From Scolanthus callimorphus (taxonomy: Eukaryota; Cnidaria; Anthozoa; Actiniaria; Edwardsiidae), in assembly GCA_033964015.1 (NCBI GenBank), contig CM066915.1, forward strand, positions 15,044,372 through 15,108,371: DNA of 64,000 nt, in the 5' to 3' direction. The notes beneath the pieces were generated by a model that searched no databases, was not told the origin of the DNA, and worked only from the letters and a program-made list of their open reading frames with translations. Below are positions 9,905-19,950 of the stretch, one piece after another. Each line of letters opens with the position of its first letter. Position 1 is the stretch's first letter. The position numbers and the translations under genes were made by a program.

Positions 9905-10096
9905 ACTTTTTTTCTTTCTTTTATAGATAATGGAGCGATTGCTTTTGACATTGATGACAGTGGAATCATTACTTTTGACATTGTATACACCATACCTGCA
10001 TCTCAAGCATTATTCATGAATTATGATTATCCTCGTCGTCGTCGCCATCGACATGAACGACTCTCTACTATGTTTAATCGCATATTACGTCGATAA
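9905..10096 (+). other. In-frame extension after TGA with an arginine-rich tail
   Basis: Directly after the TGA at 9902-9904 the same frame continues for 63 codons to TAA at 10094-10096. It contains an IDDSGIITFDIVYTIP segment and then YPRRRRHRHERLS and FNRILRR. The stretch just after the TGA is pyrimidine-rich and ends in TATAG, so it could also be read as an intron end and splice acceptor. Readthrough, splicing or a simple nonsense mutation are all possible. Confidence 0.4.
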
Positions 10097-10124
10097 AAAA
10101 ACAACAACATTTGAGAAGAACACT

Positions 10125-10165
10125 TTTATTGATACTCCTTTGTATTACAACTTATACTTAATAAA
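10125..10165. terminator. Convergent polyadenylation signals
   Basis: The minus strand reads AATAAA at 10125-10130, after the end of the zf-GRF side genes. The plus strand reads AATAAA at 10160-10165, after the accessory genes. The two transcription units therefore end facing each other with a short overlap. Confidence 0.55.
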
Positions 10166-10183
10166 AAATGTGTTCAATTGTCC

Positions 10184-10649
10184 TTAATCGTCCTTATTAA
10201 ACACTTCAATACATGTCTCCTCAGCTGCTTTCGATATAGCAGCCGTGTGAGGAATAAACAACTCGCTAAACAGGTCCTTTGCTTTCAGTTCGCCAAGGAA
10301 TTCCAATTCGCCTTCGATGGAACGGCGCCAATTCTCTTGAATCGTGACTTTGATACTGGCCGACAACTTTTTGCACTCCTTCCCAGACCTTCTTCATGGA
10401 ATTGCGAAACATATCACGAACCACATTGTAATACTCTGGCCATAGATCGTCCCCGTTCAACTTCAAACACTGATGACGATTCTGACTGGGATGGTCCACT
10501 TTACATCCTTCACAGTCCACATTCCTTTTACGATACATTCCTTCCCATATCATGGCTACTACAAATTCGTCCAACAGTTCCATGATCGAATACGAATCCA
10601 ACACATCCATATCCGCTTGCTCATCTAACTTTTTTGCTTCGGGTTCCAT
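10184..10649 (-). pseudogene. Accessory protein with CxxC-H-HxC motif, one frameshift
   Basis: The ORF starts at 10649 (MEPEAKKLDEQADMD) and contains CEGCKVDHPSQNRHQCL at residues about 48-64, a compact Cys/His motif that may bind zinc. A helical, charged region follows. The frame shifts at about 10,350-10,375, after 'MKKVWEG', and the rest runs to 10184 as 'IQENWRRSIEGELEFLG'. It overlaps the end of the zf-GRF ORF by about 25 bases in a different frame, so it may be a separate gene or the second half of a fused one. Similar Cys/His motifs occur in uncharacterised ORFs of mobile DNA elements; I do not know a function. Confidence 0.5.
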
Positions 10650-11008
10650 ACTTTCTGGCGCTTCTTCTTGGGTTCTTCAGCCCAATTAAACGAATCACAC
10701 TTGGGATTTGGAGCACGGACGTCACAAGCAAAATACACACGACCTTCGTTCCAGTCTCTTTTCCCGACACCAACGCGACAAATCAAGTCGTGGTCACACG
10801 TTGGAAACACACTCAGCGATGTGCCTTCAGGAATAGCTTCTCGTACAGCTTTAGCGTCCGATGCCGTAAAGTAAAAATGACAACCAATCACCTTCTTCGA
10901 ATAATCCAAAGGACAACCACACTTGTACACGTCTCCTACTTGCTTTGCTTCGTAATCACAAAAACACTTCATTACTCTACAAACCTCTGCAAACTGAATA
11001 CCACACAT
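10625..11008 (-). CDS. zf-GRF domain protein
   Basis: This 127-residue ORF ends with a GRF-type zinc finger. It shows a 'PTCDHDLICRVGVGKRDWNEGRVYFAC' lead-in (shown in parts: PTCDHDLICR, then GRVYFACDVR), then CDSFNWAEE and a basic tail, KKKRQK. GRF fingers bind single-stranded DNA or structured nucleic acid in proteins such as NEIL3, APE2 and TOP3A. The role here may be in replication or DNA repair of the element. Two more Cys pairs lie upstream (CFCDYE, CGCPLDY). The TATA box at 11,024 is only about 16 bases before this ATG, so the Met at residue 13 (10,972) is a plausible real start. Confidence 0.65.
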   Translation of the reverse strand: MCGIQFAEVCRVMKCFCDYEAKQVGDVYKCGCPLDYSKKVIGCHFYFTASDAKAVREAIPEGTSLSVFPTCDHDLICRVGVGKRDWNEGRVYFACDVRAPNPKCDSFNWAEEPKKKRQKVWNPKQKS

Positions 11009-11023
11009 CGCTCACACACCAGC

Positions 11024-11030
11024 TTTTATA
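11024..11030 (-). promoter_or_regulatory. TATA box of the zf-GRF gene
   Basis: The minus strand reads TATAAAA. A transcription start 25-30 bases downstream would fall past the first ATG at 11,008, which favours the second Met at 10,972 as translation start. Confidence 0.55.
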
Positions 11031-11040
11031 GATGGTGGCG

Positions 11041-11398
11041 TAGAAAGTGAGACGTAGAAATGTAGACGTAGATCCCTATAATATACTACTAGTGATTTGT
11101 TAAGAAAATTATGTATTCATTGGGCCATAGCTCAGTCGCGTCGTTTCAACCGATTCACCTCATTTTTTGCATGCAACGTTCTTCGAAGTTGGTTTTTCAT
11201 TATCCGTGGACTAAAATCTGAAATTCTAAAGTTTTCAAATTTGTGACGTCACACTTTAGGACTCTATGGCTAGTGTGACGTAGACGCCAAGGATGCGCGG
11301 TGACCAGTTCACGAAATCCTAAAAAAATTCACCTAATAGGGTCGGGAATAATGCGCCACTTCAATCATTCTGGCGACACCTATATAGTAATTCTGTAA
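11041..11398. other. Non-coding stretch at the right edge of the Polinton
   Basis: No ORF or known repeat is seen. It could contain the right terminal repeat of the Polinton, but without the left end this cannot be tested here. Confidence 0.3.
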
Positions 11399-11892
11399 GT
11401 AATAAGGTAGCTGATTTAACATGGCGGATTATTCACTCCGGTATCTTATCACGGCGAGAAAACTCTCAAAGTGGGGAGTTGGTGTGGATCCGCTCTGTCG
11501 CACGTACGCAGAGCGGTGCTGTTGAGTCGACCCAGCACATCTTTTGGCTCTGCCCCGTTGCTAAGCAACTGTGGGCACACGTCTCACAGCTCCTTCGCAC
11601 CTATGGAGTGGATGATCCCTCATATTATATTGACGTAATACTCACGCAAACAGATAATCAGAAAAACAACATCATATGTAAACATCTAATTGATATAGGA
11701 AAATACGTGGGGTTATCGTAACGCAGTCTTTCATAATGACCCGAATACGCCTTCATCTATCATTGATCTCTTTAAAGGGAACCTAATTATGTTTATCCGC
11801 TTTGATTACGCGGTTTTAGTTAGTTATAACCGATCAAAGACAGACTTCTTGTGGGCATACCAAAACCGCCTTTGTAATAATAATATTTATTG
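11399..11892 (+). pseudogene. C-terminal relic of a Tx1/L1-like LINE reverse transcriptase (zf-RVT region)
   Basis: Read across a frameshift, the segment shows 'NKVADLTWRIIHSGILSRRE', then a Cys/His knuckle region 'STQHIFWLCPVAKQLWAHV'. This matches the usual end of Tx1/L1-type reverse transcriptases, where a Cys-Cys-His-Cys finger is followed by a W-x-x-R-N segment. The final part (FDYAVLVSYNRSKTDF) ends at a stop near 11,892. No reverse transcriptase core remains, so this is a severely truncated copy. Confidence 0.6.
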
Positions 11893-11944
11893 ACCCTATA
11901 TATCCAATAACTAGATACATCGGTTAATCATACATGTCATTAAT

Positions 11945-13410
11945 TTACAATAATAATAATAATAATAAAACTTATTCAGAGATGTCCAACAAGTTGACTT
12001 TGTTAAGCAATTCACTAAAATATATTGCAGACAATTTAATTCATTGCTAAAATACAGAGAAATAATCCTTTTATCAAAATATCTAAAGGCTCTGTTAATT
12101 CGTAAGAAAATGTAGGTTTGACTATTCTATAGGTTCTCAACTTTCTTTGGCTTTGCGGATCATCGAAGGAACTGCTGTATAATTTAGATTTCCAATATAT
12201 TGACCAAAGTTTTGTTAGCTTCATCTTAATATTCCTTGCAAAATTGCCTAAATCTTTATAATCAACCGTTATCTCAGAAGCATTCCGTAAAACACAAAGT
12301 TTGAGAGCATAATTTACAAAAATTACAGGCTTGTAGTTATTACTTATATTCAATGAAGCAGCTTTTCCAACTAGAGAATTAAGATAAAAGGGATGTTTCA
12401 AACGTAACCAGTACTTGATTACCAAGGGAACCATTTGGGTAATAAGTGGGGCGCGGCCTAACTCTCCGTAAACTGCTACATTTGAAGATTTGGAATGGAC
12501 ACCCAAGACACGCTTGCAGAATTTTAAATGCAACTTTTACATCAGAGTCATAACTGTAAAAAAAATTACATCTAAGAGAATCGAAATCCTTGATTTTCCC
12601 AAGAACTTCACCACCCCAGATTTCACAAACATATAGTACCACCGGTACCACAAGGGAAGAAAAGAGCTTCAGGAGAACCTTCACTGGAACATTGTCAACA
12701 GAAGAGAAACATCTCAAAATACCATGATAAGCCCTTAAGGCTTTATTATATAAAGACTTCTGGGTTACTTTGAAACTTCCAGAATAATGGAAGACAATCC
12801 CTAAATAGGTGTAATGGTCGACTTGTTCAAGCTCATCACCTCGAAAAACCCCTTACAGGTAGAGAACTTTAAACGCCTGGCGCCGAAAGGGAAAACTAAG
12901 ATCTTTGATTTCTTTAAATTCACCTGCAACTTCCATTTTATAGTATAAGCCTCTAACTGTTTTAGATTTTCCTGTAAACCAGAAGATGAATATGAAAGGA
13001 GAACCAGATCATCAGCGTAAAGTAAACAACTGAGTCTTGTTTCGCTCAGTTGAACTGAGCCGCATTTTCGCGCAGTAAACAGGTCGGGGATATCATTTAT
13101 AAAAAGATTGAATAAAGACGGGCTAAGATTGCACCCTTGCCTTACACCAATTTCAGACCGAAAGAAAGGAGTTAAACCACAACGGGTCCTCACAGCAGAC
13201 TGAACGTCAGAGTACATTGAAAGCAACAACCGTACAAACTTGCGACTGCATCCGGAGTTGATTAACTTAAAAAACAGACCTTCCCTCCACACACTATCAT
13301 ATGCTTTTCTGAAGTCTATAAAACAAGCATAAACAGGAGAACACTTTGATCTATAATAATCAAGGATTGTTTTGAGGACCAAAATATGATCAGATGTCAA
13401 GAACATGTGT
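11945..13410 (-). pseudogene. LINE reverse transcriptase, 5'-truncated and frameshifted
   Basis: The reverse transcriptase fragment (13,415 to 12,801) has FIDFRKAYDSVWREGLF (motif A), GVRQGCNLSPSLFNLFIND (motif B) and LLYADDLVLLS (catalytic YADD). After a frameshift the C-terminal part follows (12,717-12,379 and 12,533-12,036), with KFCKRVLGVHSKSSN and YWLRLKHPFY. The element ends in an (AAT)n/(TTA)n stretch at about 11,950, a normal LINE tail. It is the same family as the LINE at 53.7-61.6 kb. Its 5' side is cut off by the foldback repeat starting near 13,411. Confidence 0.85.
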
Positions 13411-15108
13411 GCCAATTTTGGTCAGTTGCACACTTAAATTGACATGTCAAATTTAATATATTATATCATTTTGTGCAATTTCGCGTAAAGGCACCAAATT
13501 TGGCATGAATATTCTTTGCATCATTTTGAACAGAACTGTAAGAGGTGCCACGCGATTCGCACTGTGTAGGGGTGGGGAGGGACAGTTTTGTCAACAATAT
13601 TTAATGCTCTTTTTCTGGCCAAAACATAACTGAATTCATGCATTCAATAAATCTACGTGTTCCCTAATAAGTTTTGAAGAATTCCAGAAATATGTTAATT
13701 TTAAGGGGGGGAGGGGAAATGGAATTTTGTCAAATTCTCATAATATATTCAATTTGATGTGTCAATTTAAGGTGTGCAACTGACCAAGATTGGCATACAT
13801 GTTCCATGCATCACCCTTAATAAATTCAGAAGGGGTGTCAAAACATTGGACACCAAGGGGGAGGTGAGGGGAATTGTGTCAAATTATCATAATATATTCA
13901 GTGTGATGTGTCAATTTAAGTGTGCAAATGAGAAAATTTGGCATATATCCTCCATGGAACACCCCTAATAGATTCCGAAGGGTGCCCAAAAAACGAACAC
14001 AAGAGGGGAGGGGAGGTGATTTTTTGGTCAAATTATAATAATATATTCAATTTGACATGTAAATCCATGTCCCCGAGTGTCCAATATTTTGGCATCTCAT
14101 CTTAATCTGTGAAGTGTGATCAATGGATCACGTATGCCAAATTTGGTCAGTTTTACACTTATATTAATTGACATATCAAATTAAATATGTTATGATAATT
14201 TGACAAAATTCCCCTCCCCTCCCCCTTTGTGTCCGATTTTTTGGCACCCCTTCTGAATCTGTTAGGGATGATCCATGGAACAAGTATGCTAACATTGGTC
14301 AGTCGCACACTTCAATTAACATGTCAAATTGAATATATTATATAATTTGACAAAATTCCCCTTCCCTCCCCCCCCCCCCCCCCTTGGTGTCCGATGTCTT
14401 GGCACTCCTCCTGGATCTATTAGGGGTGTTCCATGGAGGATATATGCCAAATTTTCTCATTTGCACACTTAAATTGACACATCACACTGAATATATTATG
14501 ACAATTTGACAAAATTCTCCTTCCCTCCCCCCCCCCCCCCCCCCTTGGTGTCCGATTTCTTGGCACTCCTCCTGGATCTGTTAGGGGTGTTCCATGTCCA
14601 TGGAGGAAATGTGCCAAATTTTCTCATTTGCACACTTAAATTGACACATCACACTGAATATACTATGATAATTTGACAAAATTCTCCTTACCTACCCCCT
14701 TGGTGTCCTTTTTTTGGCACCCCTTCTGAATTTATTAAGGGTGATGCATGGAACATGTATGCCAATTTTGGTCAGTTGCACACTTAAATTGACACGTCAA
14801 ATTGAATATATTATGAGAATTTGACAAAATTCCCCTCCCCTCCCCCCTTAATTTCAAAATGTGACATCTTTCTGGAATTCTTCAAAACTTATCAGGGAAC
14901 ACGTAGATTTATTCAAAGCATGAATTCAGTTATGTTTTGGCCAGAAAAATAGCATTGCATTTTGGTGACAAAACTGCCCATCCCCACCCTTACACAGTGC
15001 GAATCGCGTGGCACCCCTTGAAGTTCTGTTCAAAATGATGAAAGGAATATTTATGCCAAATTTGGTGCCCTTACGCGAAATTGCACAAAAATGTCACTGA
15101 GCCACCCT
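13411..15108. repeat. 1.7 kb foldback element with internal tandem units and G/C tracts
   Basis: The two halves are inverted copies of each other. Sequence from about 13,470 (TTTGTGCAATTTCGCGTAA...) matches the reverse complement up to about 15,098, including a long arm with 'GCACTGTG...GGGGTGGGGAGGGACAG'. Between the arms lie roughly 150-base units with TTTGACAAAATTC, runs of C, GGTGTCC, a CCATGGA site and GCACACTTAAATTGACA. It contains no coding potential. Transcripts would fold into a long hairpin. The element sits directly at the cut 5' end of the LINE. Confidence 0.8.
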
Positions 15109-15931
15109 ACTACTAGCGAATCAACACTACTCGCCGTCCACAAAGTGTACAATCAGGCAAACTGAAAATCAATGTATCCGTCGTACGCTCGGCCAGGACT
15201 CAACTAACTATAAAGATGAGCCCGAGCAAAGCACTCTCGTGCCGGCCGAAAGTTATAATTTTACATAAAATTATATTGCAAGCATGTACATCCCGCGGCA
15301 ACTTTCAAGTTGAGTTGGAAGAAAATTTGCCTCTTGTAACATTGCCTTAAATATTATTTTCGTCAATAATCTACATATATTCCGAGTAGGTTGCGTGATT
15401 CTTCTCAAGTGAGTACAAAGTAAAGCACGATGCTCGATTATTTTTTGTTTATTGTCCCATTTGCCCGACATTTTTTCGAAGTGTTCGATATCTTTTCTTT
15501 TCTGGATCGACTGCGGGTGTTTTGTTCTCATTATTATGCAGTCTGACTCAAGGGGATTCCCCTCTTGACAACATCTGGTCAGGGTTCAAAATAGCCTCGA
15601 CTTGGTGAATAAAACCCACAAGCATTTTTCCAAGAAACTATAACTGCAGGGATACGAAAATTCCGAGAACGTCTACAACCATCCTCGGAGATCCTAAAAT
15701 CTAGGTAAAAGCGTAACAAGAATCTTCCATCCTTTGATGTGAGGCTCCACTATCTTCTTCGAAAACAGCCGATTCTTTTGATAAGGACAAGACTATTGAT
15801 CTACGCCTTGAAGATCTTCGTTTGGAAGGGGACAAGGTACTCAGCCTTCCGCTCCGTCTTCGCTCTTGCCTCTCTTTATATAAACCCCGAAAAGATCTTG
15901 TCAAAAGCAAATTTCTAGGAGAAAAAAGGAG
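15109..15931 (+). other. Upstream region and 5' leader of Dicer
   Basis: No mobile element was recognised here. It should contain the promoter and 5' untranslated region of Dicer. A weak TATA-like string (TTTATATAAACCCC) lies near 15,885, about 45 bases before the start codon. No exon upstream of 15,932 can be proved. Confidence 0.4.
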
Positions 15932-16181
15932 ATGTCAAGCGACTCGGAAAGCGATCATGAGGAAACGGAGATTGTGATTAGTAGGCTGGAGGCCGGTCTC
16001 TGCGCACGACCGTACCAAACGGAGCTGGTGGAAATGGCCTTAGAGAAAAACATTATCGTGTGCCTTGGCACTGGGACAGGGAAGACTTTCATCAGTGTCA
16101 TGTTAATCAAAGAGCTGAGTTATCAACTGCAAAATAGCTTGGAAGAAGGAGGGAAAAGGACATTCTTCCTTGTATGCACAG
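15932..16181 (+). CDS. Dicer: Dicer, exon 1 of the helicase domain
   Basis: This exon encodes the start of the DExD/H helicase of Dicer, the RNase III enzyme that cuts long double-stranded RNA and miRNA precursors. After an acidic serine-rich N-terminus comes [16 protein letters not shown] (Q-motif region), then [19 protein letters not shown], the Walker A motif. It ends KRTFFLVCT and runs into GTTAGT at 16,182, a phase-1 donor. Human DICER1 has the same order (RKYQVELLEAALDHN, then NTGSGKTFIAVLLTKEL). The start is the first Met of the open frame. RIG-I helicases are related, but the residues after the Walker motif fit Dicer better. Confidence 0.88.
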
Positions 16182-16989
16182 GTTAGTTGTTTATCAAGAA
16201 TCGAAAGTAGTGAAAGTGAAAGTGCTGAAGTTTGCATATCAGGCGGAAGTCTTGAATGGCCCCCGGGCGGGGGCGGGGGGGGGGGGGGGACTCCCTTTAT
16301 TCGAATGCTAGGAGTGACCGTCGTATTTTTTGGGGGTTGAAATCAGCGATCTGGTATTTTTTAGGGGTTCGAAAATAAAAAGGTATGGTAAGAAAAATTG
16401 GTATTTTTTAGGGGGTTCTCGCGCAAATAAGTTACGCTGATAGTCCAGTCAATCTACGAGATTTTGTAGGTCCTGTTGGAACTAAATAAATTTTCAGACT
16501 GAGGGGTATTTTTCAGGGTCTGAAAATACCATAACAAATACCAACAATTTGGAGAGTAAATTTTATTCTGGCCGTTTATTTGCTATACATCAAATATATC
16601 CTCTCGAGGTTCTCTTCATAGTAGTCCAGTGATATTGTAGTTCCAGTTGGAACTAATTGCAATAGAATTTTTCTCAACGGCATATGAACCAGTTCAAGTG
16701 AGCTAGTTAACAGAAAAAAAGTCCTCAAAATCCCTTTAGCGGAGCATGCCGAAAACGGGGAATTAAAATTCAGCCGAAAACCACAGGGTACCCGCGTCAA
16801 AATAAATTCTACTATTTAAATGAACGCTACAATTCTTGGTATATTTTTGCATTTCAAGTACCGTAATTATTTACAGGCAATTTCTAATATATTCTCTATC
16901 TGTTTCGACATTTAATACGATTTGAAAATTTATCGATAGTACTCCGTGTGGGCCAGCAACCGAAACCCTCCCCCTTGCGGATTTAATGA

Positions 16990-17296
16990 GACTTATTATT
17001 CAGCACATCGATGCACTGCCCAAATATGGTCATTGGAACGCCAATAGCTGTCTTCTGTACATGACAGCTATCCTGCGATATCCGTCTCTGAGGAAAATGT
17101 GATGTTTTGAGCTCGTAAATAATACACAAAAGTCATGTTTTTCGGGGGTTTTTGTACTATCGATGTGCTGAATAATAAAACCATTATCCTGCTCGATTTT
17201 GCAGAATATCGTCTGATTTTAGCCAACTCGGGACTTCGTCCCTCGTCGGCTAAGTATCAGACGATATTCTGCGCAATCTCGCAGGATAATGGTTAA
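16990..17296. repeat. Foldback repeats (hairpins)
   Basis: At 17,178-17,296 the arm CCATTATCCTGC...GCAGAATATCGTCTGA is followed after a short loop by its complement TCAGACGATATTCTG...GCAGGATAATGG. A smaller pair, ATTATTCAGCACATCGATG and CATCGATGTGCTGAATAAT-like text, flanks 16,993-17,175. No coding sequence is present. Confidence 0.7.
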
Positions 17297-17592
17297 ATAT
17301 ACCGTTTTGAAGCTAAGATCGAGAACATTCTAAATGAGATTGTTTACATAAAAACCGGCGGGTGTGAGCGTGAGGCGGCATTGCTTATTTTATGTCAAAA
17401 ACCACAGGGTACCCAATTAATGTTTTTCCAAAATATCAGAAATTCACCCGGAAATTGTGGCGACACAGCAAAAGCCAATTGTCAAGTTTATCACTCTTAT
17501 TAAGCAAATGAATATGATAAATAGTCTTCTTTTTCGCCTATTTTCCACTTTTTAGACTTCGTGCCTCCAGATTAGACACTTCTATCCCTGTC

Positions 17593-17626
<34 letters not shown>

Positions 17627-17705
17627 CTGAGTCAATTTGTATTGCCAAAAAATATTTTTGTTCAGGTCATTTGCCATTTTCTGGCTTTCAAATCTGACAC
17701 TTTTC

Positions 17706-17742
17706 GCTACTAGTAGGCTATAACTTATAGCCTACTAGTAGC
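17706..17742. repeat. Perfect 37-base palindrome
   Basis: Arms of 18 bases (GCTACTAGTAGGCTATAA and its complement) surround a single C. Such a perfect hairpin is usually the centre or remnant of a foldback MITE. The stretches on both sides (17,300-17,705 and 17,743-18,227) hold no gene and are AT-rich. Confidence 0.6.
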
Positions 17743-18227
17743 TCAACCAATCAGAATTGATAATTGATAATAGACCACTAGTGTGATTTGACTAATTCTC
17801 TTTATACCACAACGCGCGCGTTTCTCGAATTCTGATTGGCTTTCAGCCATGGGTACATATAAGCAATAAAGAGCGGATTTCAGTGGTTTATGCGATAAAC
17901 GCACGAGGGACGCTGCAAAAACAAGAAAATGTTTGAAACTCACAAGTCGTAGGCGAGTGAATTTCAAACTTTTCAACTGTTTTTCCAGCATCTCAAGTTG
18001 CGTTTATCACATTATAAACCGCAGAAATTGCTTTTATAATATAGCATTGCATCTGCCTGCGTTTATAATGTGAGGATGGACAGTTCGCAACCAATCAGAG
18101 CTATTAGCTATTTTATAAAAAAAACGTTTATAATATAACTACGATCGATTCAACGCGCGCTCTGTTTGGTATAAATCTATGCTCTCTTACACCGATAAAG
18201 CAGTGGGTCTCCCCCGCTATATCATAA

Positions 18228-18395
18228 AAAGCATTAGAGAGCACACCTTTCTATGACTTTATCGGCAAATAGAGCACTTGTGATGTTGGGAGACACTCGA
18301 AAAGTTTTTAAATCACGAGCCACGCTGTCGTGTCTCTCTTAACATCACGCGTGCTCTATTGTACCGATAAAGTCACAGAAAGTTGTGCTCTAATG
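18228..18395. repeat. Foldback MITE (AGCATTAGAGCACA family)
   Basis: The arms start AGCATTAGAG.GCACA..TTTCTATGACTTTATCGG and run through ATAGAGCAC..GTGATGTTGGGAGA, and then repeat in reverse complement after a short loop. One arm of the same family is seen again at 35,064-35,152. Confidence 0.7.
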
Positions 18396-18629
18396 CTTAA
18401 ATATACCACGGACGCGCCGTCATCAGTGCAATGAAAACACCTTTTGGCTGCGCGCGCGCGCTGTTTTTATTTTATTTGTTTATATTTTTTTTCGTTGTTG
18501 TTGTGGTATAAAACCCACTGACACACAATAATATCTGCTCGGGACCTCCAGTCACCCTGCGCACTGCAAGTCGAGTATCCCCTACCCCTTAGCACTCCGC
18601 CTACGAAGAATCAGTTCCACCGAGAAGAC

Positions 18630-19545
18630 GTGTCGAAGGTGATAAGGAGAGCTTATACCACCCACCTTACAGTGAGAGGCTACAAACAAGACAAACAAAC
18701 AAGCGCTGCAATCCAGACAGACACTCTGATGACCCGCGAACGAGAAACGAAGAGCAACAGAGTAGCTGCAGTGCTTACATATCACCCTCAGCTACGAAAC
18801 GCACCCAAAATTTTTAAACAAGCGTTTCTCCATCATTTGTGTCTCAGAACGATTGAAGAAAATAATATCAGAACCCCCTATGGTGGCTTTCAGGTGCCAA
18901 CCTAACCTGAGAGATATCTTAGTGAGAGCCCGGTTCCATCTTCTGAGACAACAGCAAGTGGTGGGATGAACTTGAATATGATTTGTGGGAACCGCAGATG
19001 TAAGTTCGTATAAACGTAAACGACACTTTCGTCAGCTCTCGTACCGGCAAAAGTTCAAGATCAACATCACACGCTGGACTGTAAGAGTAGCAATGTTATC
19101 TACCTTATATCGTGTACTAAGTGTCGCATGCAGTACGTAGGCCAAACGAGCTGTCCTCTACATGAACAATTTAGAACGCGCAAGTGCACTATCACCATTA
19201 CACAAGGTATGCTGAGACATCACAGTGACGGCCCATTTCAATACCACCAACGCAGGACATATCCTAGAAGATCTGGTGATAAAATGCACCAAGAAAGTTT
19301 CGAAGGCGGAAGATCTGTTGCCAGTTGAGGGTTACTGGATATAGATGCTCAAGACAATGGCCCCAGATGGCCTCAACCTGCGAGAAGAACCTTAATTATA
19401 TTATAATTACACGCGCGCGTTCATCTTCCATATCGCGCGCGCCTCATAGTTTATACGCATGACTTGTGACTTGTTTTTGTAACCGTCCTGATGAAGGACA
19501 GAATTAAATGTCTGAAACGTTGGCTTTAATCTTGCTTCTGCTTGG
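18630..19545 (+). pseudogene. Penelope-like retroelement, 3' remnant with GIY-YIG endonuclease
   Basis: The first part spells the end of a Penelope-type reverse transcriptase and its connector: VLTYHPQLRNAPKIF, then text close to 'PNLRDILVRARFHLL' in another frame. From about 19,085 comes the GIY-YIG nuclease start 'NVIYLISCTKCRMQYVGQTS', followed by relics of its helical part and HHSDGPF. Stops and frame changes break it. Penelope-like elements are an ancient retroelement class common in cnidarians. The 3' end at about 19,490-19,545 has a hammerhead-like core. It lies within Dicer intron 1 inside the inverted-repeat block. Confidence 0.78.
19486..19530 (+). ncRNA. Hammerhead ribozyme-like core at the Penelope 3' end
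   Basis: CTGATGA at 19,488-19,494 is followed by a possible stem II (GGACA, an AT-rich loop, TGTCT) and GAAAC at 19,514. That order, CUGAUGA - stem II - GAAA, is the hammerhead core, and Penelope-like elements are known to carry such ribozymes. Stems I and III could not be confirmed by eye, so this may be decayed or coincidental. Confidence 0.4.
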
Positions 19546-19837
19546 TGAAATATTTTGTCTAATTATCAGTTGTTTTCATTAAATCAAACGTTGCGGATTC
19601 GGATTGAGGCGAGACTTTGTGCAGATCGGCGGATTTTCATTAAAAAAATGAACGGTTCGGCGGATTTGAGGACCCCTATTCACCCCCTTTGGGGTTTGTA
19701 CGACTCTACATTCCGTGCGCTACATTCTGTAGAAATGTAGCCACGAGAATTATAAGCGTGCAGCCGGAAATTCTTTCCCCTACTCCTGCAGCAGCGTCAT
19801 ACCACAGTTGACAACCCGGCACACGACTCTCCTTGCT

Positions 19838-19950
19838 TGAAATGGTAAGGTGTAAGTGCAAGAGTGACTGCAGTACCTATAGATGCACATGTAAAAAGAA
19901 CGGACTGCTGTAACCCAGCCTGCACTGAGTGCAAAACGCAGAGCTGCAGG
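19838..19950 (+). pseudogene. Cysteine-rich (CRC-like) protein relic
   Basis: The plus strand spells MVRCKCKSDCSTYRCTCKKN and then, past a frame change, NPACTECKTQSC. This spacing of CxC pairs resembles the short cysteine-rich tails found on several transposon-encoded or uncharacterised invertebrate proteins. Only this tail is recognisable. The segment lies in Dicer intron 1. Confidence 0.35.

Larger units (their letters stand above)
8968..9915 (+). repeat. Tandem duplication of about 490 bases covering accessory genes
   Basis: The string GTAGGAATGCTAC.GATGATGA occurs near 8972 and again near 9471. Matching protein ORFs follow each copy, at 9188 and 9614, and short non-coding motifs such as TCC.TTTCT...CTCTGCTAC also repeat. 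The two units are diverged, so the duplication is not recent. Confidence 0.65.
1..11040. mobile_element. Polinton/Maverick (adintovirus-like) element, left end outside window
   Basis: The stretch carries the hallmark set of a self-synthesising DNA transposon or integrated virus: protein-primed DNA polymerase B, chromodomain integrase, penton-like minor capsid protein and major capsid protein, all on the minus strand. Accessory genes sit on both strands to the right. Packaging ATPase and adenain-like protease were not seen and may lie beyond base 1. The right boundary is set at the last viral gene and its TATA box near 11,030. No terminal inverted repeat could be identified because the other end is missing. 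Several genes have single-base frameshifts and one MITE insertion, so the copy looks inactive unless the frameshifts are sequencing errors. Confidence 0.9.

Noticed and set aside
11120..11190. tRNA-like text 'GGGCCATAGCTCAGT'
   Set aside because: No complementary acceptor stem, anticodon arm or T-loop could be drawn. No tRNA gene is supported anywhere in the window.
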